NCBI GenBank assembly: GCA_015709595.1
Contig: CP054178.1
Span: 3,477,205-3,541,204, forward strand
Direction: 5' to 3'
Length of the DNA: 64,000 nucleotides
Source of the DNA: Phycisphaeraceae bacterium
GTDB lineage: Bacteria > Planctomycetota > Phycisphaerae > Phycisphaerales > SM1A02
This document shows, one piece after another, positions 18,743 to 27,409 of this stretch. Each line of letters starts with the position of its first letter. Position 1 is the stretch's first letter. The notes below the pieces were generated by a model. The model was not told the DNA's origin. It saw nothing but the letters and a program-made list of their open reading frames with translations, and made no database searches. Position numbers and translations under genes: made by a program.

Positions 18743-19563
18743 ATGGCGGCGGAACTGCTCCCGGAAGCGTTGTGGGAAGAGATCGAACCATTGCTGCCCC
18801 CGGTGTCGCGGGCCCGGACGGGCCGGCCGCCGGTGGACAACAAGCGGGCGCTGCGGGGCATCATCTTCGTGCTCCGCTACGGCGTGCCGTGGCAGGCGGT
18901 GCCGACCGACGCCTTCGGCGTCAGCGGCTCGTCCTGCTGGCGGCGTTTCAGCGAGTGGACCAGGGCGGGCGTGTGGGCGCAGGTGCATCGGGCGTTGCTC
19001 AATCGCCTGGGGAAACTCGATGGCATCGACCTCCAGCATGTCGTGGTCGATTCGCAGTCGGTGCGGGCCGTCCAAGGGGGGCGCACACCGGCCCCAACCC
19101 GACGGACCGCGGCAAACAGGGCTGCAAACGCCATGTGCTGACCGATGCCCGAGGCACCCCCCTGGTGGTGCAGACCACGCCCGCCAACGTGCCCGACCAG
19201 AGGCAACTGCCCGCGCTGCTGGCGGCGCGTCCTGCGGTGCAGGGTCCGCGTGGGCGCCCGCGGCGCAACCCGGAGGCGATCATCGGCGATCGCGCGTACG
19301 GAACCCGGGAAATGATCGCGCACGTCGAAGGCCAACGCATCCACAGCATGCTCGCCCCGCGCACCGACGACACCCACGGCAGCGGCCTGGGCGTGCTGCG
19401 GTACGTGGTCGAGCGGACGCTGGCGTGCTTCAGCCACTTCCGACGCCTCCGCCTGTGCTACGAACGCTGGAACGAACAATTCCAGGCCTTCCATGACCTC
19501 GCCGCCGCGATGCTCGTCTGCTCGCGGATCAAGTCGATCAAGTCCAGGCATCTACTGTTCTGA
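18743..19563 (+). CDS. IS5-family transposase made by -1 frameshifting (orfA/orfB)
   Basis: ATG 18743 follows an SD-like GGGAGG. The first frame (to 19141) has LWEEIEPLLPPVSRARTGRP, YGVPWQAVPTDAFG and the first catalytic Asp in HVVVDSQSVRA. The second frame carries AHTGPNPTDRGKQGCKRHVL, the second Asp in IIGDRAYGTREM and the Glu in VVERTLACFSHFRRL. The frames meet at a run of six G (19076-19081): a -1 slip there joins QGG to AHTGPNPTDRG and gives ~273 residues, the usual size. Catalyses cut-and-paste or copy transposition of its own element. The shift looks programmed rather than a mutation, since such G or A runs are usual in IS427-type elements. Confidence 0.88.
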
Positions 19564-19572
19564 AACAGTCTC
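19556..19572. repeat. Right terminal inverted repeat of the IS
   Basis: Ends GTTCTGAAACAGTCTC and pairs exactly with 18673-18689. The transposase stop codon (TGA 19561-19563) is inside this repeat. Followed by the second TAA target copy. Confidence 0.93.
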
Positions 19573-19839
19573 TAAGCCGCGCCATGCGATCACACACCCG
19601 CTCACGAGTCAGGTAGCTGGGCGTGCACTCTCCGCACACCTGTCCCGATGCGGCGCCTGCGAAGCACGCGCGATACGAGGCCTCATCGTCGATTCCGTCG
19701 CGACGCCCCTCGCGGTCAAAGTAGTGCAGTTCCTTGGTTTCGGGGAGAAAAATCCCACGATGCCTCCGAAGCATCTCCCAGAGCGTTGTCGAGCCGCAGC
19801 GCATTCCACCGATGCAAACGAAATCCGGAAGGCGCCCTG

Positions 19840-20769
19840 TCATGCCCCGGGTTCCATCGGCTCGTGCATCCACGAATGGTCCGTGACGTACCCCAGCGCG
19901 ATGAGCAACTCGCCCGCCACGCTCACAAACTCCCGACGCTCATCGGGTGAGAGTTCCTTCCGCCACCGACCCACACTTTGGGGAGAGATCCGATTATCGG
20001 CATTAGGATTGTTGAGCACCTGTGCTGTCCGAGCCGAGCTCTTGGGCGTCGCCGATGGCTCCAGCATGGCGGGTTCGTACGGCTCGCCCAGGAAGTCGCA
20101 GACGCGCCGAACACATTGCTCAGGTTCAGCCACCAACTCCTCGTACCGCACCTCCAGGCAGCGCGGATGCGATCTGAGCGCCAAGCCGTCAGACGTGTCG
20201 TCAACCCAGCGCTGAGCACACTTGGCGATCGGGTTGTTGACCTTTACCGGCACAATTCGCCCATTGACCACCTTTTCCTTGGGATGGTGACGAAGAGAGC
20301 ACACGGTGTCCCGCCCGTCACGGATGACATGGATGAACCGCCCACGCGGATACCACGTGAGCAGCTTCATCACCACGCGAACATTGTTGGGGGTCTTGTC
20401 CGCCCAGCGCTTCTTCCCCTCGACACGCAGAAACTCTTCGTAAAACTCGTCCGCGAACGTGATCAAATTGCGGTGAGCCCGGGCCCGGCGCTCCAGTTCC
20501 CTTACCGGTATGTCCCAGTACGGTCCGATGTTCGCGGGGTTGAACGGCAGGCCGTATAACGATGTTTCGGGGCCGCACGCCAGCCGCGAGTGACGGTTCA
20601 ACAGTTGCTTAAAGAGCGTGGTGCCAGAGCGCCCGCACCCGCCGATGAAGATCGCATCCGCCTCGCTTCGCGCATGAGGATCGTACCACCCCCGCGCCAT
20701 GAGTGAGCGCTGATACGCCTCACGCCTCTTGCGCTTGAGCCACCACGCAATGTCCAACCGTCCGGGCAT
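19840..20769 (-). CDS. Sulfotransferase, copy 5
   Basis: 309 residues, ATG 20769. 5'-PSB loop ADAIFIGGCGRSGTTLFKQL, then LACGPETSLYG; RWADKTPNNVRVV precedes the 3'-PB motif GRFIHVIRDGRDTVCSLRHH; RYEELVAEPEQCVRRVCDFL and YEPAMLEPS complete the Sulfotransfer_3 pattern. PAPS-dependent. Only five bases separate it from the asparagine-synthetase-like gene upstream, and its stop overlaps the start of the interrupted sulfotransferase. Confidence 0.9.
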   Translation of the reverse strand: MPGRLDIAWWLKRKRREAYQRSLMARGWYDPHARSEADAIFIGGCGRSGTTLFKQLLNRHSRLACGPETSLYGLPFNPANIGPYWDIPVRELERRARAHRNLITFADEFYEEFLRVEGKKRWADKTPNNVRVVMKLLTWYPRGRFIHVIRDGRDTVCSLRHHPKEKVVNGRIVPVKVNNPIAKCAQRWVDDTSDGLALRSHPRCLEVRYEELVAEPEQCVRRVCDFLGEPYEPAMLEPSATPKSSARTAQVLNNPNADNRISPQSVGRWRKELSPDERREFVSVAGELLIALGYVTDHSWMHEPMEPGA

Positions 20770-20774
20770 GATCG

Positions 20775-22631
20775 CTACGACGCCGCCATACTCGGGCGGC
20801 GAGAGAGCACGCCGTCGATCACCAGCATGAGCTGCATCACCATGTGGTTGACGGTAGGCGGTAAAGTATCATCGTACTTCGACACCATGGCCCTCACATC
20901 GCGTTTGAGCACTGGCCGCAGCACGTCGATTGCGGCCGAATCCACGAGGCGTCCCCGGTATAATCCCCAGCGTCGGCTGAGCTTCTGCAGCTTCTCAGAG
21001 TCCACCCAGCTCCCTTGAACATCGTTCCATGGGGCGTCGGAAGGTTCTAAACGCATGAAAGCGTTCTTGATGGCTTTATTACGTGACCGTGCCGCCCTGG
21101 CCGCACGCACTTGCGCTGGCGTCGCATCCATCGGAAGGCCGGTGTTCGCATTCACAATCGACGCCGATGGGCCATAGAGTCGCGAGAAGACTCGCAAGGC
21201 AAGCTCTCCATCACATCGCAGCCGCGGCGGGATGCGGCATGCCACCTCGATCACCTTGGTGTGCATGAAGAGCACATCCCACGACACGATTCGCGAGTTA
21301 CCAAGTGAATGCGAGCAATCGTCCTGCCGGCTCACAGGCCAGAATCGCTGCCATTCCCTCGCGGAATGGGGCCTGATCTTTGCAACCTCCTCGAGGCGTC
21401 TGGCGCGTCTTGACGCCACTTCGTCCCGCACCTCGTCTTCCAGCACCATCTCCAGCACGTCACGTCCACGCGTGCAGCTTGGCGGCGCTCCCCGCACGGC
21501 GCTTCGGCGCATCATCAACCGTGCCGCCGCCCGTACCCTTTCACCGAAGGTTTTCGGTCTCAGACGCTCATATTCATCAACGGGCATGAAATGATCTTTC
21601 AACAGGGTGTCAGAAAGTTGCCCGCCAACGATCAGATCGTAGTCGTCTGCGATGCCTGCGTTCAAGAGGCACAACCCGTGCGCATTGGCGCGAACCTCCG
21701 TACCAAGGAGCGACGTGCCGGAAACCAGAAGGTCGGCATAGAACTCATCACTTCGACGCACCAGTACTTGGCGCAAGCCGAACGCCTTCGCCACTTGCCT
21801 TGCCACATCGGTTTCCCGGTTTTCTCGCGTGCAATATGTCAGACATGCTGCTACACGATCCTTCGGGATGACTCCTAACACGGCTCGTGAGTCCTGGCCG
21901 CCACTCAGCGTCACGCCGACACGATTCGCGCCTCGTGTAATATCTTCACCGGCGAACCGCAATGCGATCTCCAAATCTTCTTCCACTTGCGAATCATCTC
22001 CAAATCCATCGGGCTCGCACGGCTCCCAGATCGTCCGTGTCCGCCGAATCGCGCCGGACGGCGATACATCCACCACGGAGGCCGGCGGAAGCTCTGTAAT
22101 TCCACGACGAGATGTATACGGGAAGGTAATCACGTTATGAACAACCAGCTCGCCGAGCGAGACGATATCAAACGCATCGGTAAGATCAGAAATCGCAGCA
22201 ACATCCTCCAACCTCGTGCCGATCGCTCTCTGGCAGTAATAGACCGGCCGAAATCCCATGCGATCTGTCAGCAATTGAATGCCGGACGAGTCGGCCTGCG
22301 CTAGCACAAACATGCCAGTTAGCATGTCGTAGAGTGCTTCCGCACCACATGATTGGTTTGTTACTATTGGCATTATTGCTCGAACAAAACCGGATCCCGA
22401 CATTTCGTGGTCACGGCCCATCAATCGTGGTCGCCCCACCACTGCCGTTACACCACTATCGTCCTGAATCGGTTCATACCCTCCGATCTTTGGAGGGCGC
22501 ACTCCGACGACTCCCCACGAGAACCGAAACGTCCGCACTCCCTCTGCCCATACTCCCGGGCCGCGTGACAGGAGTGAATGAACATTCTCTTCGGTCGCCA
22601 TCGGACCAAACGCGATCAGAATATCGCTCAT
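20775..22631 (-). CDS. Asparagine-synthetase-like amidotransferase, copy 2 (no N-terminal Cys)
   Basis: 618 residues, ATG 22631. The N-terminal domain resembles the AsnB glutaminase fold (LLTDRMGFRPVYYCQRA) but starts MSDILIAFG with no Cys2 nucleophile. The synthetase domain has the canonical PP-loop VTLSGGQDSRAVLGVI near residue 242, LTYCTRENRETDVARQVAKA and LIVGGQLSDTLLKDHFMP. Closely similar in layout to copy 1 at 11733-13535 although sequence is diverged. It should activate a carboxylate by adenylation; the nitrogen source and acceptor are unknown. Sits between the flippase and sulfotransferase genes. Base composition in this gene and in 19840-20769 seems somewhat less GC-rich than flanking genes. 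Confidence 0.8.
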   Translation of the reverse strand: MSDILIAFGPMATEENVHSLLSRGPGVWAEGVRTFRFSWGVVGVRPPKIGGYEPIQDDSGVTAVVGRPRLMGRDHEMSGSGFVRAIMPIVTNQSCGAEALYDMLTGMFVLAQADSSGIQLLTDRMGFRPVYYCQRAIGTRLEDVAAISDLTDAFDIVSLGELVVHNVITFPYTSRRGITELPPASVVDVSPSGAIRRTRTIWEPCEPDGFGDDSQVEEDLEIALRFAGEDITRGANRVGVTLSGGQDSRAVLGVIPKDRVAACLTYCTRENRETDVARQVAKAFGLRQVLVRRSDEFYADLLVSGTSLLGTEVRANAHGLCLLNAGIADDYDLIVGGQLSDTLLKDHFMPVDEYERLRPKTFGERVRAAARLMMRRSAVRGAPPSCTRGRDVLEMVLEDEVRDEVASRRARRLEEVAKIRPHSAREWQRFWPVSRQDDCSHSLGNSRIVSWDVLFMHTKVIEVACRIPPRLRCDGELALRVFSRLYGPSASIVNANTGLPMDATPAQVRAARAARSRNKAIKNAFMRLEPSDAPWNDVQGSWVDSEKLQKLSRRWGLYRGRLVDSAAIDVLRPVLKRDVRAMVSKYDDTLPPTVNHMVMQLMLVIDGVLSRRPSMAAS

Positions 22632-22638
22632 ACGTGTT

Positions 22639-24093
22639 TCACCGAAGAGTGTATGCTATCGCTGCAACCACCGTCGAAAACGCGAACACGGCGGCGTCAA
22701 GCCCCGGCAGCCAGACGCCGTGGCGCCGGATGGCCCAGACCAGGAACGGATAGTTCAGCCAGTATGAGGCGCCCATGCCGACCAGCAGCCCGATCGGACC
22801 GCCGAAGGCGAAGCCGATGGCCATGCCGGCAATCATCATCACGCCCCGGCTGACCTGCAGGATCATGTAGCGGAACGAATCACCAGAGGCGAGCACCACC
22901 CCCCCGGCGGAGAGATTGATGGCGGACCCGATGTTCCCTGCCGCCAGAATCTGCAGCATCCACCCGGCATCGTGGTAGGGCTCGGTATAGAGCGCCTTGA
23001 CGATCTGCTGACCCCAGAGCGTCATGACCAAGAGCGGCGTCACGAAGAGAAGCAGCAGAATAATCCGTAGTTTCAGCACCTTGCGCCGCAACGTCGGGGT
23101 GGGGTGGTGAAGCAGCTGGGTGTAGACGGGCAGGAGCACGCGGGGGCCCAGGGTGCGCTGCGCCTCCAGCACCGCCTGAGAGAGCAGGTACGCAACGGCG
23201 TACACGCCGAGCGTAGAGCGATCAACCAGCGCTCCCATGATGAGTTTGTCCCCCTGCTGGAGCAGGAATGCGCACGCGGTGCTGACCGCCACCCAGCGTC
23301 CGAACCGGACCAGTTCCTGCACCGATTCCCGGTGCCAGCAGAAACGGTTACGATCACCGGGGAGTACATAGTGACTGATCCAGAGCTTGCCGATACTGGA
23401 GACGAAGCCGCCGGCGATGAGCGCCCACACGGTGGGACTGTACAGAGCGATGCCGACCATGACCATCAGCCCCGCCGCCTGGGTGAGCGTGTCGAGCAAT
23501 GTCAGACGCCCCAGCGCCAGGCGCCGGTTCAGCGTCGCCAGCTTGGTGGAGTTGAACCCGGCGATGATCGCGGAAAGCGCGGAGATCGGGATGAGGTACA
23601 GCAGTTCCGGGGTGTCGTAGATGAGCGACGCCGGCCACGCCGCCAGAGCCGCCAGCAGCCAGATGACGTTGCCGCGGATGATCTGGATCGTCCACGACGT
23701 GTCCAGGAAGCGCCGGTCATCGCCCCGCTTGTCGCGGATGATGCTCTGGTTGACGCCCAGGTCGGAGAAGAACGACACGGCCCGAATCGAGACCTGCACC
23801 AGCGTCATCAGGCCGAACACATCCGCCGTCAGAAGGCGGGTGAGGATGAGATTCCCACCCAGCCGCAGCACCTGCTGGGCGCCGTGGCCGCCCATGGTCC
23901 AGGCGGTGGCGGCGACGGTCTTGCCGCGCAGATTCGCGATGCGATGCGAATGCTCCAGGCCGGCGTCGGTCACAGGGAGCGCTGGATCAGCCGGCGGCGA
24001 TGGGGCGATCGTGGTGGTCACGCAGTCAGCGGTGGGTTGGAGCGTGTCCGGCGTCGATGGTGCGGATGCCGCATGAAATGCGGCATAACGCAC
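22639..24093 (-). CDS. Wzx-like oligosaccharide flippase
   Basis: Up to 484 residues from GTG 24093; the first ~55 residues are low-complexity and the true start could be internal. From about residue 58 onwards there are 12-14 hydrophobic helices, with LRLGGNLILTRLLTADVFGL and FSDLGVNQSIIRDKR being the conserved N-terminal motif of the MATE/MVF-type polysaccharide transporters (PST). Flips undecaprenyl-linked repeat units to the periplasmic face. Immediately downstream of the beta-helix gene (85-bp gap), seven bases upstream of the second asparagine-synthetase-like gene. Confidence 0.86.
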   Translation of the reverse strand: MRYAAFHAASAPSTPDTLQPTADCVTTTIAPSPPADPALPVTDAGLEHSHRIANLRGKTVAATAWTMGGHGAQQVLRLGGNLILTRLLTADVFGLMTLVQVSIRAVSFFSDLGVNQSIIRDKRGDDRRFLDTSWTIQIIRGNVIWLLAALAAWPASLIYDTPELLYLIPISALSAIIAGFNSTKLATLNRRLALGRLTLLDTLTQAAGLMVMVGIALYSPTVWALIAGGFVSSIGKLWISHYVLPGDRNRFCWHRESVQELVRFGRWVAVSTACAFLLQQGDKLIMGALVDRSTLGVYAVAYLLSQAVLEAQRTLGPRVLLPVYTQLLHHPTPTLRRKVLKLRIILLLLFVTPLLVMTLWGQQIVKALYTEPYHDAGWMLQILAAGNIGSAINLSAGGVVLASGDSFRYMILQVSRGVMMIAGMAIGFAFGGPIGLLVGMGASYWLNYPFLVWAIRRHGVWLPGLDAAVFAFSTVVAAIAYTLR

Positions 24094-24178
24094 GTCATGA
24101 CGTCTCTGGTTTCGTCACACTGCCGCCATTCACGGGGCAATCCGGGACCGGCGAACCGGGTGCTTGCGCCGTAAAACG

Positions 24179-27058
24179 TTACTGAGCGGGCGTGAAACCC
24201 TCGCGCAGGTACGCCGACGCCGCAGCCCCGGTGTAGGCGGGCCGCCAATTAGCTCGGGACTGTTTGCGCGCTTCCGTCAGGAAGCCCTCCAGCGTCGCCT
24301 GGGCCGAAAGCGTGGCGTTGTAGGTTCCCAGCGTGCGGGTCGCGTCAACGAACGTCACCTGCCGCGATTCAGCCGTGGGTTCCGCCGCGTAGGTGCGCCA
24401 CGAGGCGACGCTGAACGTCCCCGATCGATCCTTGATCCAGCCGTTGGTCGAGCCAGGGCGGTAGTAGACGTTGCCTTCGAAATCCAACTCCTCATTCCAA
24501 GGGGCGTCACGAAGCTCAAGCAACAGCGCGTTCGATTGCGAGGCCTGGATCACATTGGAGGTGATTACGATGTTATTGAGGTTTTCGCCGGGAGTACCGG
24601 GAGCCCGCAGGAACTTGTTCCAGCCGCCGAGCAGCGTATTGTCGGCCAGCCGAAGGTTGTGAATTCCGTAGCCATCAAACCCACCGATAATCACGGCGTT
24701 ACCGTTGATTGGCGATGACGCGATCACCAAGTTGTGTTCAACCACAGATGTCGCGACTGCCGAGATGTTGCCGATCGCCATTCCCCACGAACCGAAGCCC
24801 CGGTCCGCCGGTTCCACCACGGCATTCCGTCTGGCGTGGACAACGACGCCGTTGGGATCGGATGTCGGACCGCCTCCGTAGCCAAGGTTGACGGAAGCGC
24901 AGTTATCAACGAACATGTTGTCATCAACGACTCCCCCGGACCTGGCCTGAACCCCGCTGGCAGATGATCGCGCGAAGATGCTACCCCTGATGACCACGTT
25001 GGCATTCTTGGTTGTCGAGTAGATGCCGTGATTGAACGTCGTGGCGTTGGCGCCCATCTCCGGGTTCCATCCGTTGTGGTCAAACACGCATTCCTCCACC
25101 AGAAGTCCGTCGACATACGAAGCGAACAGCCCCTGCGAATGCGCGCCAGTCGCCCAGGAATCGCTCACGATGCTGCGGCGAAGAGAGACCTGAGCGAAGC
25201 GAGTTCCCTGGTAGGAATCGAATGTGATGTTTGTCCCGAAGTTTCGGAAATAACAATCCTCGAAGATCAGATTGTGAAGGTTGCCGAGCCATCGGACGCC
25301 CCTGGCCACATCAGTCGGTCCACGGTTGTGCGGCTCCAGGTGCAGACCGATGAAGGCGAAGTGCTGCCGCAGATCGGTTCCAGCTGCTCCCAGTGCTGTT
25401 CCATTGGCCGGGGTCTCAAGTCGCGGCCGAGCCGTCAATGGACCATATGAGCCGACGATCAGCATTTCCTCCGCGCTTCGACCTGACTTGCGCCAGTTGC
25501 CGGCCAACACCTCATTGACCCACACGTCGCCGCGCTTGAGCAGCATCAGGTCCGGGTATCCGTCCCGCAGCATGTTGTAGGCCGCGGCGATGGTCTTGTA
25601 CGGTCGCACGGATCCAACCGGGTTGAACGGATCGGGGCCCACCGCCGCGTGACCCTTGCCGTAGACGGTGCCCGTGGCGTCGCTGCCCTCGGAACTGGAG
25701 ACGTAGATGATGCGGGCGTCGTTGTAGCGGTCGGGATGCTGGAACATGGCCAGGAAGTCAGTCCAGCCGTCCTGGGTCATGGGCAGCCCGGTGATGTCGT
25801 GAAGGTTGGCCCAGGGATCCCAGCTGCCGCCACCCCCGCCTCCTCCGCCGCTTCCACCCCCACCGGAGCCGCCGCCGCTTCCCCCACCGCTCCCGCCGCT
25901 CCCTCCTCCATCGATTTCCGTCACGCCCACCACCGCCCATGCGGTCGCCACGGGGTCGCGGCGCCAGTCGTAGGTCTTGTACTCGAATCGGTCGACGCCC
26001 GTGAATCCGGGGTTCGGTCGATATGCGAAGGTGCCATCCCACCGCAGGATGATCCGGCCATTCACGGGAGGCGTCACCAGTTCGGCGAAGAGCCGCCGGT
26101 TCTCGCTGTGCAGGTCGTTCGCAAGCACGCCTCGATCGCCCACCTGGAGCAGTTGCCCCTTCGGGGTGCTGTACATGTCGCGCCTGGCGCGAATGGTCAC
26201 GGTCACGCCGGTGGAACTGACGGAGGAGGCCACCGCCGCAGGATCGATGCGCTGTTCGCCATCGGTCATGGCTCCGGCGCTCATTCCGGCGGTCGAAGCT
26301 GTCAGGCCTGACCACGAGCCGTTTCGCTGCACGAAGATGGGGCGGTCACCGGCCATGTTCAGCGTCTCGGGCAGCGCCTCGCGGATGCGCAGATCATCCA
26401 TCGCGTCCGCTCCGGTGAGCAGGAAGGAACGTCCTGAGACGAAGGCGTCCATCCGGTCGATCACGTCCGCATAGCGGGCGTTCACCGCCTGATGGTTGAA
26501 CGAGTAGCCGCCATCGGAATCAAGCGGCAGCCCGAAAACGCTCAGTTTCGCGGCCGGATATCGCTCGCGAAGTCCGTCGAGCGTGCGCACCAGCACGTTG
26601 GCGAAGGACTTTTCATAAATCGCCGCGGCGTCGGCGCCGGCGGGCAACGCCGCCCGGATCACCTGGCGGCTCTGCTCCGTCAGACGGCCATGCGCCAGCG
26701 GAGCGCCCATCACGCGGACGGCGGTGGTCGCCCCGGCCCCATCATCGGGCATCTGCGCGACCGCCTCACTGATCAGGCGGGCGGCCAGAGATGCCCGGCC
26801 GTTCTCGTTCATCATCGCCACCGAGAGCGGGTCATCCACGTTCACGCGGAGGATGCGCAGGTCCGTCGAGGCGCCGGGACGCATCGCGGCGGACGCCGGC
26901 GACCACGCACTCATCGCCACGACCACCGCCGCAGCGGCGCCGGCGAGGCCCAGACGGACCCGGTGAAACTGATCGCGCACGCGGCGCCACGTCGAGCGCG
27001 GCGACACGGGATTCGACGTCAACTGATCGGCAGGTTCTTCCCTGAAACGCGGCGTCAT
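24179..27058 (-). CDS. Secreted parallel beta-helix protein with cadherin-like domain and Gly/Ser linker
   Basis: 959 residues from ATG 27058, which has GGGAG seven bases upstream. Residues ~35-60 form a signal/anchor (LGLAGAAAAVVVAMSAWSPA followed by SAA). The next ~240 residues are unassigned. Residues ~300-370 resemble a cadherin-like VCBS-type domain (VGDRGVLANDL, NGRIILRWDGTFAYRPN, PGFTGVDRFEY). Residues ~381-408 are almost pure Gly/Ser. Residues ~415-950 are a right-handed beta-helix (PbH1-like: FEDCYFRNFGTN, GVQARSGGVVDDNMFVDNCA, NNIVITSNVIQASQSN). Proteins like this in exopolysaccharide loci include lyases, epimerases or matrix anchors. Directly follows the NusG-like gene and heads the structural operon. 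No catalytic residues identified. Confidence 0.75.
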   Translation of the reverse strand: MTPRFREEPADQLTSNPVSPRSTWRRVRDQFHRVRLGLAGAAAAVVVAMSAWSPASAAMRPGASTDLRILRVNVDDPLSVAMMNENGRASLAARLISEAVAQMPDDGAGATTAVRVMGAPLAHGRLTEQSRQVIRAALPAGADAAAIYEKSFANVLVRTLDGLRERYPAAKLSVFGLPLDSDGGYSFNHQAVNARYADVIDRMDAFVSGRSFLLTGADAMDDLRIREALPETLNMAGDRPIFVQRNGSWSGLTASTAGMSAGAMTDGEQRIDPAAVASSVSSTGVTVTIRARRDMYSTPKGQLLQVGDRGVLANDLHSENRRLFAELVTPPVNGRIILRWDGTFAYRPNPGFTGVDRFEYKTYDWRRDPVATAWAVVGVTEIDGGGSGGSGGGSGGGSGGGGSGGGGGGGGSWDPWANLHDITGLPMTQDGWTDFLAMFQHPDRYNDARIIYVSSSEGSDATGTVYGKGHAAVGPDPFNPVGSVRPYKTIAAAYNMLRDGYPDLMLLKRGDVWVNEVLAGNWRKSGRSAEEMLIVGSYGPLTARPRLETPANGTALGAAGTDLRQHFAFIGLHLEPHNRGPTDVARGVRWLGNLHNLIFEDCYFRNFGTNITFDSYQGTRFAQVSLRRSIVSDSWATGAHSQGLFASYVDGLLVEECVFDHNGWNPEMGANATTFNHGIYSTTKNANVVIRGSIFARSSASGVQARSGGVVDDNMFVDNCASVNLGYGGGPTSDPNGVVVHARRNAVVEPADRGFGSWGMAIGNISAVATSVVEHNLVIASSPINGNAVIIGGFDGYGIHNLRLADNTLLGGWNKFLRAPGTPGENLNNIVITSNVIQASQSNALLLELRDAPWNEELDFEGNVYYRPGSTNGWIKDRSGTFSVASWRTYAAEPTAESRQVTFVDATRTLGTYNATLSAQATLEGFLTEARKQSRANWRPAYTGAAASAYLREGFTPAQ

Positions 27059-27409
27059 GACAATGCTCCCGTGTGCAAGCGGATGACGGGCCGGGATCGG
27101 GCCGTCACTGTCAACGGGTCGCATATCTTCAGATGTGTGGCAAACGACGGCGGACATTTCCGAGGCGTCAGAGGTTCGCCAGATTCTCTCATCCGTCACT
27201 GATTACCCAGGCCTTACAGGTGCGAATGCTGTTGGCTGCTCGATCACGGCGTCTTCGCCCTGGCCTGCGCGGGCTTCGCCCCTGTCAACTGCGCGAATGT
27301 TCTTCGCACAGCGATTGGCCGCAAGATCCGTGGTCGCCGGGAGCTTGTTTCTCCGCGGCAACCCTGTCGACAATCGTGGTCGTGGGTTCCGACAATCAAG
27401 GTCGGCGTG
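27059..27409 (-). promoter_or_regulatory. 351-bp leader between the NusG-like gene and the polysaccharide operon
   Basis: No convincing gene. It contains GC hairpins, for example GGGC-TTC-GCCC near 27272-27282 and GCGAA-TGTTC-TTCGC near 27292-27306. None is followed by a strong T-run on the minus strand. An SD-like GGGAG lies seven bases from the beta-helix ATG. The position after an antiterminator gene makes it a candidate for an antitermination or promoter region; no known ops/JUMPstart motif was seen. Confidence 0.35.

Larger units (their letters stand above)
18673..19572 (+). mobile_element. IS5-family (IS427-like) insertion sequence, 900 bp
   Basis: Complete element bounded by 17-bp perfect terminal inverted repeats (18673-18689 and 19556-19572) and a TAA target duplication (18670-18672 and 19573-19575), matching the TNA target preference of IS5/IS427-type elements. 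Encodes one transposase in two overlapping frames. Oriented against the host operon. The intact ends, direct repeats and transposase domains suggest recent insertion. No second copy is present in the window. Confidence 0.94.
18077..19843 (-). pseudogene. Sulfotransferase, copy 4, interrupted by an IS5-family element
   Basis: Two halves of one sulfotransferase flank the IS. The 5' half starts at ATG 19843 (ATGA overlap with the preceding gene) and encodes RLPDFVCIGGMRCGSTTLWE, ETKELHYFD and ..YLTRERVCDRMARL before entering the IS and stopping after 12 foreign codons. The 3' half (18670-18077) begins MPRVRLLVILRDPVKRAWSH and ends ELPWAKST. Removing 900 bp of IS plus one 3-bp target copy restores one continuous frame (RMARL-MPRVRLLV) of 287 codons. 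The 5'-PSB loop and 3'-PB motif are on opposite sides, so neither fragment should be active. The C-terminal piece keeps an ATG right at the junction and could in principle be translated. Confidence 0.93.

Noticed and set aside
18743-19563. Transposase frameshift as an inactivating mutation
   Set aside because: The -1 site is a G6 run at the usual place for IS5/IS427-type control and all catalytic residues survive on both sides.
11733-22631. Lasso-peptide cyclase for the asparagine-synthetase-like proteins
   Set aside because: No precursor peptide, protease or RRE protein nearby; the setting is glycan synthesis.
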